DNA of 12,496 nt from Crickella sp963642455 (GCA_963642455.1 CAVIGM010000035.1:1-12496); one strand, 5' to 3'; positions 1-7,513 are shown, counted from the first letter of the stretch. Made by a program: numbers and translations. Notes: a model not told the origin generated them from the letters alone.

Positions 1-1
1 T

Positions 2-88
2 GATTTAATCCATGGAGTAAGCAATTTCATTATCTGCCTCGTCCTGTATAAGCCGATCAGCAAGATAGCATATAAGGTTATCGGATAA
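2..88 (+). CDS. C-terminal fragment of a membrane protein, probably an ECF transporter S component
   Basis: An open frame enters from the left edge and stops with TAA at 86-88, giving the last 28 residues of a protein whose start lies outside the window. The visible residues include HGVSNFIICLVLYKP followed by a short basic tail (ISKIAYKVIG). This is a final membrane helix with a His-Gly/Ser-Asn entry and a Tyr-Lys-Pro exit, a pattern I associate with the last helix of ECF-type vitamin transporter S components. These bind the substrate in the membrane and work with the EcfA/A'/T energising module. The substrate cannot be told from so short a tail. A weaker open frame exists on the opposite strand over the same bases and is probably a shadow. 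The call rests on about 28 residues and on motif memory, so other polytopic membrane proteins remain possible. Confidence 0.45.
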   Translation, partial: DLIHGVSNFIICLVLYKPISKIAYKVIG

Positions 89-354
89 TTCAAAGACATT
101 CGCTAATTCAATTTGGTAAGTTAGAGATTATTTAATAAGCTGTTTATTTGAAGAAAATAGACGAAGAAAGGCTCCAATGCATTTCTATAGATCAGGCCCA
201 TCGCATTGATTGGGGTCAAGTAAAAAGAATCGCTCAAATTCAAGGTATGTCTTGGGGCTCTAAATTGAATAACTTTATGATAGTATTCTTCATATAATAT
301 TCCCCTGTTCTGAGACGTTTTACCGCAAACAAACACAGCACTGAGCAGGAATAA

Positions 355-408
355 AGAAAACGTTTTATCGATGACGGGAATACCCCCGAAAACGGTAAAG
401 CGTTTTTT
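355..408. terminator. Long imperfect hairpin with T-run, possible (bidirectional) terminator
   Basis: The outer arms 355-370 and 393-408 can pair over 16 base pairs, three of them G-T wobbles. There is then a 4x4 internal loop (ATGA against AAAA), and an inner CGGG/CCCG stem (375-378 with 385-388) closed by a 6-base loop. The right arm ends in six T (403-408), and the complementary A-run lies at 357-360, so the shape fits an intrinsic terminator readable from either strand. It lies about 270 bases after the upstream gene's stop and just before the promoter at 445-475, so it would insulate the downstream unit. The T-run is part of the stem, which is less typical. A small palindromic repeat element is the alternative. 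Confidence 0.45.
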
Positions 409-444
409 ATGTGCGCAAGAAACGGAGACTCGCCAGCCGTATTT

Positions 445-475
445 TTGAATACCAATTTAGCACTTATGTTATAAT
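445..475 (+). promoter_or_regulatory. Extended -10 sigma-A promoter for the unknown gene cluster
   Basis: A perfect TATAAT at 470-475 is preceded by TG at 467-468, giving the extended -10 sequence TGTTATAAT. A possible -35 box, TTGAAT, lies at 445-450. Its 19-base spacing is longer than ideal, but an extended -10 can compensate. Transcription would start near 482 and leave a leader of about 125 bases before the ATG at 606. It is the only good promoter I see upstream of 606-3544, and perhaps serves the genes up to 8395. Confidence 0.55.
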
Positions 476-605
476 AAATCATAGAAGCTGCGGCTGATAG
501 AAAGGCAAGCAGAACTCTAATATCAAAAGCAACACTCAATGGAAGATATTCTTGAAGTTATTTCAAACGCACAGTATAAATCCACACCAATAAAGGAGAA
601 AAATT

Positions 606-1292
606 ATGGCTATTAAATTTGTTTCCATTAAATGCCCAGAATGCGGATCTGCCCTTAATATTGAAGAAGGGCGCCAGCAATGCTTCTGTTCTTATTGCGG
701 AACGAAGATTATGATTCAGAATGACAATGAGTACATATATCGACATATTGATGAAGCTGGGGTAAAGCAAGCCGAAACAGATCAGATGATTCGTATGAGA
801 CAAATGGCTATGGCTGAGAAGCAGCAGACTGAAGATAGAAAAATCTTGAGACTGAAGATAATAATTTCATTGATTTTAGCAATTGTAGGAAGCATTTTGT
901 TGGTCGTGGGCTCTTTGGCAGGGGAGGCTTCTGGCAATCCGGATTCTGACCTTTACATGTTGTTTTTTGTAGGAATGTTTGCGCTATTGGGAATTGCATA
1001 TATTTGGCTTTTTTCAGGTCTTAATGAGGATAGGGAATGTTATGATGGTAAAGTTCGAGTTCCTTCTGGGGTGGATGGGTTTGAAAAGAAAAACTATGCA
1101 GCTGTGGAAGCTGCTTTCAAAAGTGCGGGCTTTACAAATATAAAGTGTGTTCCACTGAATGACCTTACTGTGGGTCTGATCAAGAAACCAGGAACCGTAG
1201 AATCGATTACCATCAATGGCAAATCTGTATTCGCAGGCGGGAAGAAATATTATCCTGACGCTGCAGTTTTGATTTCCTATCATAGTTTATAA
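606..1292 (+). CDS. Zinc-ribbon membrane protein with PASTA-like C-terminal domain
   Basis: The protein has 228 residues. The start is ATG, with AAGGAG at 593-598. Residues 10-31 form a zinc ribbon with two C-x2-C knuckles (Cys10/Cys13 and Cys28/Cys31). A charged, Met- and Gln-rich linker follows, then two hydrophobic helices at about 85-106 and 116-137 joined by a short acidic loop. By the positive-inside rule (basic KILRLK before the first helix) both ends should be cytoplasmic. The last roughly 80 residues (about 150-228) contain 'AGFTNIK' and end in YHSL. This resembles a PASTA-like domain that recurs in uncharacterised Bacillota proteins. Zinc binding is supported by the Cys spacing; the ligand of the C-terminal domain is unknown, and a cytoplasmic location would be odd for a cell-wall binding module. 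It is the first gene of the unknown cluster, 39 bases before the next. Confidence 0.85.
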   Translation: MAIKFVSIKCPECGSALNIEEGRQQCFCSYCGTKIMIQNDNEYIYRHIDEAGVKQAETDQMIRMRQMAMAEKQQTEDRKILRLKIIISLILAIVGSILLVVGSLAGEASGNPDSDLYMLFFVGMFALLGIAYIWLFSGLNEDRECYDGKVRVPSGVDGFEKKNYAAVEAAFKSAGFTNIKCVPLNDLTVGLIKKPGTVESITINGKSVFAGGKKYYPDAAVLISYHSL

Positions 1293-1321
1293 ATGAAGTC
1301 GATAGATAAGACACAATAGAC

Positions 1322-1329
1322 GGAGGTGA
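1322..1329 (+). promoter_or_regulatory. Strong ribosome binding site GGAGGTGA that fixes the start at 1332
   Basis: GGAGGTGA is a near-perfect match to the anti-Shine-Dalgarno of 16S rRNA and ends two bases before ATG 1332. An in-frame GTG at 1326 lies inside the site itself and so cannot be the start. Confidence 0.8.
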
Positions 1330-1331
1330 AT

Positions 1332-1991
1332 ATGAAAAAGTTAATCATAGTTTGCGAAGAAGGGCTCAGTCATTACGGAGATTTTCTTGCTCAACTTATC
1401 AGTAGTTCAGACGACGCGGAGGGTAATATTGCTGGAATCAGAGATGTTGTTGCGGTAGCTACGGTGTGGACCGAGAAGGAATACGTGTCAAATGCAGCAC
1501 AGATTTCTTCCGAGCAGCATATTCTTTTCATTGGCAATTCCGAACTGATAAAGAGAAAACGCTCTCATATGCTGACTAAATATTCAGAATACGGAATGAA
1601 CTATGGGTGGCTCGGGAAACAGGGCACTCTATTTGTAGACCATATCATAACTTCTTCCGAATATGAGGAATTCTACAAGATTAACAGCAAGCTTGCGTCT
1701 GAGATAAGTCAATCGGAAGTGCCTAAGCTTATTGAGAGCAAGGACGAAACAGACGAAACTGAAGTCGACGAATTTGTAGTCGATGCTGAGCCTACAAAGA
1801 AGAACATATTGCTAAATAGCTTGAGCCCTCTTGGTAGGTTTGCCATGGATTTCTGCAAGGAACTTGATAACATAGCCAACAATATAGCCGTTGCCTCAAA
1901 GAGCTCGGAAATTGAAAATCAGGAATACACCTGCCTTGTGTTGAAGTTCTATCTAAATGATCTGCGGAATTTCCTCGGTCTTGGTGAATAA
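1332..1991 (+). CDS. Uncharacterised alpha/beta protein with acidic linker
   Basis: The protein has 219 residues and I do not recognise its function. It begins with a buried beta strand (KKLIIVCEEG, residues 2-11), then a helix (HYGDFLAQLIS). A second hydrophobic strand leads to VWTEKEY (45-51), a third strand ends in HILFIGNSELI (63-73), and then come a basic helix and YGMNYGWLG (87-95). This alternation of strands and helices suggests a small Rossmann-like or TIR/flavodoxin-like sensor fold, but no catalytic motif of those families is clear. An acidic low-complexity linker (about 124-153) separates it from a helical C-terminal segment (about 165-219). There is no signal peptide or membrane helix, so it should be cytosolic. 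Its stop lies two bases before the next ATG, so translation is probably coupled and the two products may act as partners. Confidence 0.85.
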   Translation: MKKLIIVCEEGLSHYGDFLAQLISSSDDAEGNIAGIRDVVAVATVWTEKEYVSNAAQISSEQHILFIGNSELIKRKRSHMLTKYSEYGMNYGWLGKQGTLFVDHIITSSEYEEFYKINSKLASEISQSEVPKLIESKDETDETEVDEFVVDAEPTKKNILLNSLSPLGRFAMDFCKELDNIANNIAVASKSSEIENQEYTCLVLKFYLNDLRNFLGLGE

Positions 1992-1993
1992 TT

Positions 1994-3544
1994 ATGGATA
2001 TAGGTTTTAAGGCGGGCTATGAGTATTTCCAAGAGAACTGCGGAGCTTTCTTGGCCGCATACAGCGGTGGCGATTTCGGAACACATCGAGCCGATTATGT
2101 AGAATCAGTCGAAAAGGAAATTTCCATTTTAGAAGAAAGCATCAATGCATTCTCTGGGGATAACACAGCAGCAAAGCAACTAAAAGGCGATATCGCCGAA
2201 TTCTGGCACGCTGGAACATTCAATGTAAATGCAGCTACAAATGAATCGCTTCACAGAACGGTTGTTGACAGAAGCAACGAATTCGGTTCTGTTGATATTT
2301 CTTCCAATTTCGGTCAAGACTTCGGATTGAAATACTATGCTACTGGCACAGAAAGTGCGAAGCAACAAGCGATTAGCATTTTTCAAAGATTTAAGGTTTA
2401 TCAAAGTAAGGGCGGCAAAGATAGCCTTGATAAATTTCTTGCCGACAGAAACTACACTGCCGAAGATGTGCTGAATGATCCAGTATATTCTGGGCAAATA
2501 CGTGTCATTCCCAAAGATCAGATTGAAGAAGCAACGACTTGGTTGAAAAGAATGATTGCCACAGAAAGTGCGAGACGACCAGAAGAGGTGAGACGCTATC
2601 AAGACACATTAGACTTTCTGCGTGGCAAAATATCCGATAACGAAGGGAGCGAATCAATTCCATTAAGTCGAGAAGATGCCGAGAAGCTTGCTGCTATCGC
2701 TAAGGAAGGTAAATTCAAGGCTGAGGATTATGGTATCACTGCTCCTGAACTTCTGAATGCCGAAATGGTAGCAAAAGAGGCCTTAAGAAGCGGACTTTCG
2801 GCAGCTGTGATTTCGATGGTGCTCAAGCTTGGACCCGAATTATATAAGGCCATTGACTATCTGATTAAGAACGGCGAAATTGACGAAGACAAATTTAAGA
2901 AAGTAGGTTTTGCTGCCGTATCAGGAGCGTCCGAAGGATTTATTCGAGGCTCGATAGCGGCAGCGATTACTACGTGCTGTAAGTCTGGCATTCTCGGAGA
3001 CGCACTTAAGGAAATTAACCCAGGCGTCGTAGGTGTAGCTGTTGTCTTAACAATGAACACATTCAAAAATGCCTATCAGGTTGCGATAGGTAACAAGACA
3101 AGAGCGGAACTCTCTGCCGAGCTTATTCAAGACATGTTTGTCTCTGGCAGTGCATTAGCAGGCGGAATCTTAGGACGAACAGGCGGCGCAGCAATGGGTG
3201 GTGCAGTCTTGTCTACTGTCGGTTCTCTGCTTGGAACATTTGTCGGCTCCGTAGTTGGTTCGTTTGCATATAATGTCGGTTACAAGACTGCAATATCTTT
3301 CTGTACTGAGACAGGAATAACATTATTCGGACTTGTTGAGCAGGATTATTCACTCCCTGAAGATATCATAGCCGATATAGGACTTGAGACTTTCGATTTC
3401 GAAACTTTTGAGCCAGAGACTTTCGAACCAGAAACATTTGAATTCGAGACCTTCTCGCCAGAAACATTTGAACCAGATACACTTGGAATTAAGATGCTGA
3501 GACGTGGTGTTATCGGCGTCTCGAAAATAGGATACGTTAATTGA
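1994..3544 (+). CDS. Uncharacterised protein with glycine-zipper membrane region and ETF-x-x repeat tail
   Basis: The protein has 516 residues. It starts at ATG 1994, with GGTGAA at the end of the preceding gene as ribosome binding site. I cannot assign a function. The N-terminal part (about 1-220) is soluble and contains KGDIAEFWHAG (64-74), SVDIS (99-103) and FGLKYY (110-115). The order of a helix with Glu69, a strand with Asp101 and a strand with Lys113 recalls a restriction-nuclease-like core, but the acidic residue of the (D/E)-x-K motif is absent (Gly111-Leu-Lys). It may be inactive or unrelated. From about 267 the chain turns hydrophobic, and residues 384-432 are rich in Gly, Ala and Ser at glycine-zipper spacing, typical of packed membrane helices. 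The tail carries six ETF-x-x pentapeptides (465-494), a seventh degenerate copy, and then a basic end. A membrane-acting effector is possible. sbcD follows after 18 bases. Confidence 0.85.
   Translation: MDIGFKAGYEYFQENCGAFLAAYSGGDFGTHRADYVESVEKEISILEESINAFSGDNTAAKQLKGDIAEFWHAGTFNVNAATNESLHRTVVDRSNEFGSVDISSNFGQDFGLKYYATGTESAKQQAISIFQRFKVYQSKGGKDSLDKFLADRNYTAEDVLNDPVYSGQIRVIPKDQIEEATTWLKRMIATESARRPEEVRRYQDTLDFLRGKISDNEGSESIPLSREDAEKLAAIAKEGKFKAEDYGITAPELLNAEMVAKEALRSGLSAAVISMVLKLGPELYKAIDYLIKNGEIDEDKFKKVGFAAVSGASEGFIRGSIAAAITTCCKSGILGDALKEINPGVVGVAVVLTMNTFKNAYQVAIGNKTRAELSAELIQDMFVSGSALAGGILGRTGGAAMGGAVLSTVGSLLGTFVGSVVGSFAYNVGYKTAISFCTETGITLFGLVEQDYSLPEDIIADIGLETFDFETFEPETFEPETFEFETFSPETFEPDTLGIKMLRRGVIGVSKIGYVN
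3386..3475 (+). repeat. Six tandem 15-base units encoding ETF-x-x pentapeptides
   Basis: Six in-frame 15-base units encode Glu-Thr-Phe plus two variable residues: DF, EP, EP, EF, SP, EP. A seventh weaker copy, DTLGI, is encoded at 3476-3490. Codons vary between units (GAG/GAA, ACT/ACA/ACC, TTC/TTT) while Glu-Thr-Phe stays fixed in all six. This suggests the peptide is under selection rather than being a recent slippage product. Alternating aromatic and acidic residues would give an extended, negatively charged tail. Confidence 0.9.
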
Positions 3545-3562
3545 ATAAATAAAGGACCAACC

Positions 3563-4702
3563 ATGAAACTACTTCACCTATCCGATCTTCATTTAGGCAA
3601 GCGGGTTAATGAATACTCGATGATTGAGGATCAAGAATACATACTCAAGAAGATAATCAAGATCGTTGATGACGAGCGGCCGGACGGTGTAATTATTGCC
3701 GGTGATGTCTACGATAAGTCTGTGCCGTCTGCGGAGGCGGTGCAGCTTTTCGATGATTTCCTTGTGTCGCTTGCGAAGCGCGGGGCGCAGGTCTTCGTTA
3801 TCAGCGGCAATCACGACTCGGCGGAACGAATTGCGTTCGCGTCTCGCATCATGGATGCAAGCGGCGTTCACATGTCTCCTGTCTACAGCGGCAGGGTTGA
3901 GCCGATTTGCATGGAAGACGAATTCGGAACTGTTAATATTTATTTGCTGCCTTTCGTTAAGCCTGTGCACGTGCGCAGGTTCTTCGATTGCGACGAAATA
4001 ACCACATACACCGAGGCTATCAAATATGCTATCTCGGGGATGCAGGTCGACCAAGAGCAGCGAAATGTGCTGGTGACTCACCAATTCGTGACGGGAGCGA
4101 AGCGCTCGGAATCCGAGGACATATCGGTCGGCGGCAGCGACAATGTTGACGCCGGCGTTTTTGATGCCTTCGACTACGTGGCACTCGGGCACCTTCACTC
4201 TCCACAGAACTGCGGCTCCGAGAGGATTCGCTATTGTGGCTCGCCTCTCAAATATTCTTTTTCTGAGGCGAAGGACCAGAAATCCGTGACGGTGCTTGAG
4301 CTCTACGATAAAGGCAATGTCACTTACAGGACCATCGATCTCGTGCCTCGGCATGACCTTGTGGAGCTACGGGGCACCTATGCCGAACTGACGCTTAAGT
4401 CTTACTACGAGAATACCTCGTGGCAGGAGGACTATACGCATATCACGCTCACGGATGAAGAGGACATTCCAGACGCCATCGGCAAGCTGCGCACCATTTA
4501 CCATAATCTTATGAAGCTCGACTACGACAACAAGCGCACCCAGGCGAACGCCCACATAAGTGCCGCGACCGACGTGGAGTCCAAGTCACCGATTGAACTT
4601 TTCTCGGATTTCTACGAGATGCAGAACAACCAGAAGATGACTGACGAGCAGGACGAGTTCATGCGTGAGCTAATCGAGACAACATGGGAGGGCAGACAAT
4701 GA
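3563..4702 (+). CDS. sbcD: SbcD, nuclease subunit of the SbcCD DNA-end repair complex
   Basis: The 379-residue protein is a calcineurin-like metallophosphoesterase, the bacterial Mre11 counterpart. With SbcC it cuts hairpins, cruciforms and protein-blocked DNA ends using manganese. The metal-binding motifs are present in order: DLHLG with Asp8 and His10, GDVYD with Asp48, GNHD at 82-85, THQF with His173, and GHLH at 209-212. The length is as usual for the family and no motif is missing. The start is ATG with AAAGGA at 3551-3556. The stop TGA overlaps the ATG of sbcC, as expected for subunits of one complex. No promoter is seen in the 18-base gap after the unknown repeat-tail gene, so it may be read from the promoter at 445-475. 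Confidence 0.96.
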   Translation: MKLLHLSDLHLGKRVNEYSMIEDQEYILKKIIKIVDDERPDGVIIAGDVYDKSVPSAEAVQLFDDFLVSLAKRGAQVFVISGNHDSAERIAFASRIMDASGVHMSPVYSGRVEPICMEDEFGTVNIYLLPFVKPVHVRRFFDCDEITTYTEAIKYAISGMQVDQEQRNVLVTHQFVTGAKRSESEDISVGGSDNVDAGVFDAFDYVALGHLHSPQNCGSERIRYCGSPLKYSFSEAKDQKSVTVLELYDKGNVTYRTIDLVPRHDLVELRGTYAELTLKSYYENTSWQEDYTHITLTDEEDIPDAIGKLRTIYHNLMKLDYDNKRTQANAHISAATDVESKSPIELFSDFYEMQNNQKMTDEQDEFMRELIETTWEGRQ

Positions 4703-7461
4703 GACCTATCAAATTAACACTATCTGCTTTCGGCCCCTATGCAGGGACAAGCGTTCTTAATCTTGACGAGCTCGGCACAAGCGGGCTCTATCTTATAACC
4801 GGCATTACCGGCTCCGGCAAAACGACGATTTTCGATGCGATTACCTATGCGCTGTACGGCGAACCGAGCGGGGACACTCGCGAAGTGTCGATGTTTCGCT
4901 CCAAATACGCCGATGCGGAGACGCCTACCGAGGTGGAGCTGGTTTTCTCTTATGCGGGCAAGATTTATAAGGTAAAAAGAAACCCTGAGTATGAGCGTCC
5001 CAAGGCGCGCGGGGAAGGTCTCACCAAGCAGAAAGCCGAGGCGGTGCTCGAGTACCCAGACGGCCGCATTGTTACCAAGGAAAGGGATGTGACAAGAGCC
5101 ATCGAGGGCATAATGGGCATCAATCGCAAGCAATTCATGCAGATTTCGATGATTGCGCAGGGGGATTTCCTTAAGCTGCTGCATGCGTCAACCGATGACC
5201 GCATTAAGATTTTCCGTCAGATATTTAAGACGGACCTGTATGATTCGCTGCAGAATAAGCTCAAGCAGGAGACTGGCGAGCTTGGCAAGCAGTGCGAGTC
5301 GGAGCGAGACAGCATCAGGCAATATGTCGGCGGGATTGCCTGCGACGAGGATAATGCCTTAATTATTGATGTTAGAAAAGCGAAGGCGGAGCTTCTGCCG
5401 ACGGATGAGGTCGCCTCGCTGATAGATAGGCTGATCGAAGAGGACGGCACGAAATACGACGAGCTGCAAGAATCAATTAAGAAATACGAAGGCGATCTCG
5501 AGCTTGTTAATGCGAATCTCGGCAAGATTGAGGAGCATGAGAAGGTCAAGCTGTTGCTTGAGCAGACCGAGCTTGCTCTCGACCAAGAGCAGAAGCGCCG
5601 AGATGTTCTGCAAGCTGCCTTCGATAAAGAAGTGAAGAGAATTCCATTGCGCGAGAGCCTTGCGACAGATCGTGCAAAGCTCGAAGCGGAATATCCAAGA
5701 TATGAGAGTTTTGCTAAGCTCGGACAAGAGATTGCCGAGGCCGAAGATGCAATATCTAAGAAGGAAGATAGCTTGGCAGATGATAAGGCGCAGTATGAGA
5801 AAGATGCTGCGGCCTTCGAGACGCTCAAGAAGGAATACGAAGGGCTTGAAGGAGCGGGAGCGGGCAAGGAGAAGCTGGCTAACAGCCTCGACAAAGCCGT
5901 TGCAAGACAGGGCAAATTGCAATCTTGCGCTGACGCTTATGATGAGAGCTGCGAACTTGACGAGGAGCTCGAGGGCCTTCAGCAAGATTATATAAAAGCA
6001 GCAGGCGAATCCGAGGAGGCGGCTCGTAATTATGAAGCTAAGAATAGAGCCTTCCTGGATGAGCAGGCGGGGATAATTGCAGAGACTTTGCAAGAGGGTA
6101 TTGCTTGTCCGGTCTGCGGCTCGACAGAGCATCCTTGCATTGCCAAGAAGTCTGAGGCTGCTCCGACCGAGGCTCAGCTCAAGGCTGCACGACAAGCGGC
6201 CGAACTGGCGCGCAAGAAGGCTGAGAGTGCAAGCAGTCTCTGCAATACGACGAAGGTTAAGCTTGATGCCAAGGCGAAGGAACTTGAGAAGCTCGCCAAG
6301 GAGCTGTGGCCGGATTCGACACCAGAACTTGAAGACCGTCTCGCGGACGAGCAGGAGTCGCTTGCGGATAGCATAGCCGCGCTCAAGGAATCCATTGCCA
6401 TCGAGGAGAAGAGAGTGACTCGAAGAGAAGAGCTTGCGAAGACCTTGCCTGAGATTGAACGCAAGCTGAATACAAGAAAGACCGAGCTCTCCAATCGCGA
6501 TGCGGATTTGAAGTCCGAGCAGTCGGCTCTTGGCGAGAAGAAGAAGCAGTACGATGCCGAGAAGGGCAATCTCTTTTTCTCTAACAAGGCAGAAGCCGAG
6601 GAGAAAGTGAAGTCTCTCGAGAAGCAAATTGACGAGATGAAGAAAGCCCACGACAATGCACAGACTGCTTTGCAGCAATCTAAGGAGGCCATCTCCGGCC
6701 ACGAATCGTCAATTAAGTCGCTTAAGGACCAGCTCAAGAGCGACTGCGAGCTTGATAAAGACGCAGAATTAAATAAGAAGGCGGATATAGAGACGAAGAA
6801 AAGCGAGGATGATGCCAAGTCGAAGGCGATTCACACTCGGATAGAGACAAATAAGCAGGCACTTGGGAATATCCGCGCCAAGTCGACCAGCCTCTCGGAG
6901 CTTGAGAAGCGGTATGCGTGGATGAAGTCGCTGTCGAATACGGCTAACGGCAATATTTCGGGCAAGGAGAAGATAATGCTCGAGACCTATATCCAAATGA
7001 CCTATTTCGACCGCATTATTGAGCGTGCGAACTCTCGCCTGATGACCATGTCCGGCGGCCAGTACGAGCTCAAGCGCAGAAGAGAAGCCGAGAATAACAG
7101 AAGTCAGAGCGGACTTGACCTCGATGTAATCGACCACTATAACGGCACAGAAAGAAGCGTCAAGACACTCTCAGGCGGCGAAGCATTCAAGGCCTCGCTC
7201 TCACTGGCACTTGGCCTTTCTGATGAGATTCAGGCGTCTGCGGGTGGAGTCAAGCTTGATACAATGTTCGTCGACGAGGGCTTCGGCTCACTTGACGATG
7301 ACTCGCTTGACCAAGCGATGAGAGCACTCTCAGGACTTGCCGACGGCAACCGCCTTGTTGGAATAATTTCGCATGTCGGCGAGCTGAAGAATCGCATCGA
7401 CAAGCAGATTATCGTAACGAAGGACAAGAGCGGCGGCAGCAAAGCAACTATCGTGGTGTAG
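4699..7461 (+). CDS. sbcC: SbcC, SMC/Rad50-like ATPase subunit of SbcCD
   Basis: The 920-residue protein is the ATPase that opens and closes the SbcD nuclease on DNA. The Walker A motif is GITGSGKT (35-42) and a Q-loop region contains MIAQGDF. Two long heptad-rich Glu/Lys/Ala coiled-coil arms flank the zinc hook CPVC (470-473), which lies close to the middle as in Rad50-type proteins. The C-terminal lobe has the ABC signature LSGGE (824-828) and Walker B MFVDEG (856-861) with catalytic Glu860. The start is the ATG at 4699 that overlaps the sbcD stop (ATGA), with GGGAGGG at 4686-4692 as ribosome binding site. An upstream in-frame ATG at 4684 would place the start before that site. All key residues are intact. 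The coiled coil produces several long but meaningless antisense frames. Confidence 0.96.
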   Translation: MRPIKLTLSAFGPYAGTSVLNLDELGTSGLYLITGITGSGKTTIFDAITYALYGEPSGDTREVSMFRSKYADAETPTEVELVFSYAGKIYKVKRNPEYERPKARGEGLTKQKAEAVLEYPDGRIVTKERDVTRAIEGIMGINRKQFMQISMIAQGDFLKLLHASTDDRIKIFRQIFKTDLYDSLQNKLKQETGELGKQCESERDSIRQYVGGIACDEDNALIIDVRKAKAELLPTDEVASLIDRLIEEDGTKYDELQESIKKYEGDLELVNANLGKIEEHEKVKLLLEQTELALDQEQKRRDVLQAAFDKEVKRIPLRESLATDRAKLEAEYPRYESFAKLGQEIAEAEDAISKKEDSLADDKAQYEKDAAAFETLKKEYEGLEGAGAGKEKLANSLDKAVARQGKLQSCADAYDESCELDEELEGLQQDYIKAAGESEEAARNYEAKNRAFLDEQAGIIAETLQEGIACPVCGSTEHPCIAKKSEAAPTEAQLKAARQAAELARKKAESASSLCNTTKVKLDAKAKELEKLAKELWPDSTPELEDRLADEQESLADSIAALKESIAIEEKRVTRREELAKTLPEIERKLNTRKTELSNRDADLKSEQSALGEKKKQYDAEKGNLFFSNKAEAEEKVKSLEKQIDEMKKAHDNAQTALQQSKEAISGHESSIKSLKDQLKSDCELDKDAELNKKADIETKKSEDDAKSKAIHTRIETNKQALGNIRAKSTSLSELEKRYAWMKSLSNTANGNISGKEKIMLETYIQMTYFDRIIERANSRLMTMSGGQYELKRRREAENNRSQSGLDLDVIDHYNGTERSVKTLSGGEAFKASLSLALGLSDEIQASAGGVKLDTMFVDEGFGSLDDDSLDQAMRALSGLADGNRLVGIISHVGELKNRIDKQIIVTKDKSGGSKATIVV

Positions 7462-7494
7462 CCGCGTTACTTTATTAGATTAGAAATGAATTAC

Positions 7495-7500
7495 AGGAGG
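7495..7500 (+). promoter_or_regulatory. AGGAGG ribosome binding site of the YitT-family gene
   Basis: A perfect AGGAGG lies one base before ATG 7502 and 13 bases before the in-frame ATG 7514. The first spacing is too short for initiation and the second somewhat long, so 7514 is preferred but not certain. An ATT start at 7505 is a remote alternative. Confidence 0.6.
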
Positions 7501-7513
7501 GATGATTGGGACG

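Larger units (their letters stand above)
89..605. other. Gene-poor intergenic region of about 517 bases
   Basis: I see no convincing gene here. It contains a long hairpin (355-408), an extended -10 promoter (445-475) and an isolated TATAAT (293-298) without a good -35 box. On the minus strand two overlapping frames are open over unusual lengths: one from about 456 down to 121 and one from about 557 down to 240. Neither has an ATG with a Shine-Dalgarno at a sensible place; the available long starts are GTG (334-336) and TTG (537-539). Part of one frame reads through the hairpin, which by itself keeps frames open. The stretch may be a decayed gene or plain spacer. The last 125 bases would be the 5' leader of the zinc-ribbon gene, which has an AAGGAG ribosome binding site at 593-598. 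Confidence 0.6.

Noticed and set aside
5..127. Minus-strand open frame at the left edge
   Set aside because: It has no start codon and overlaps the + frame whose translation looks like a genuine transporter C-terminus.
539..616. A 25-codon + frame (ATG 539) overlapping the start of the zinc-ribbon gene, possible leader peptide
   Set aside because: It has no ribosome binding site of its own, and such short frames arise easily by chance in AT-rich leaders.
3386..3490. 15-base repeats as a CRISPR-like or non-coding tandem repeat
   Set aside because: The units are contiguous without spacers, exactly in frame, and diverge mostly at silent positions inside a coding gene.
4684..4698. Upstream ATG 4684 as the sbcC start
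   Set aside because: The ribosome binding site GGGAGGG lies after it, and the protein family starts at the MRPIKL segment encoded from 4699.
5473..6702. A 409-codon minus-strand open frame opposite sbcC, with several shorter ones nearby
   Set aside because: It lies opposite the Glu/Lys/Ala-rich coiled coil, whose codons contain few reverse-strand stops; the product is Leu/Arg-rich with no recognisable domain.
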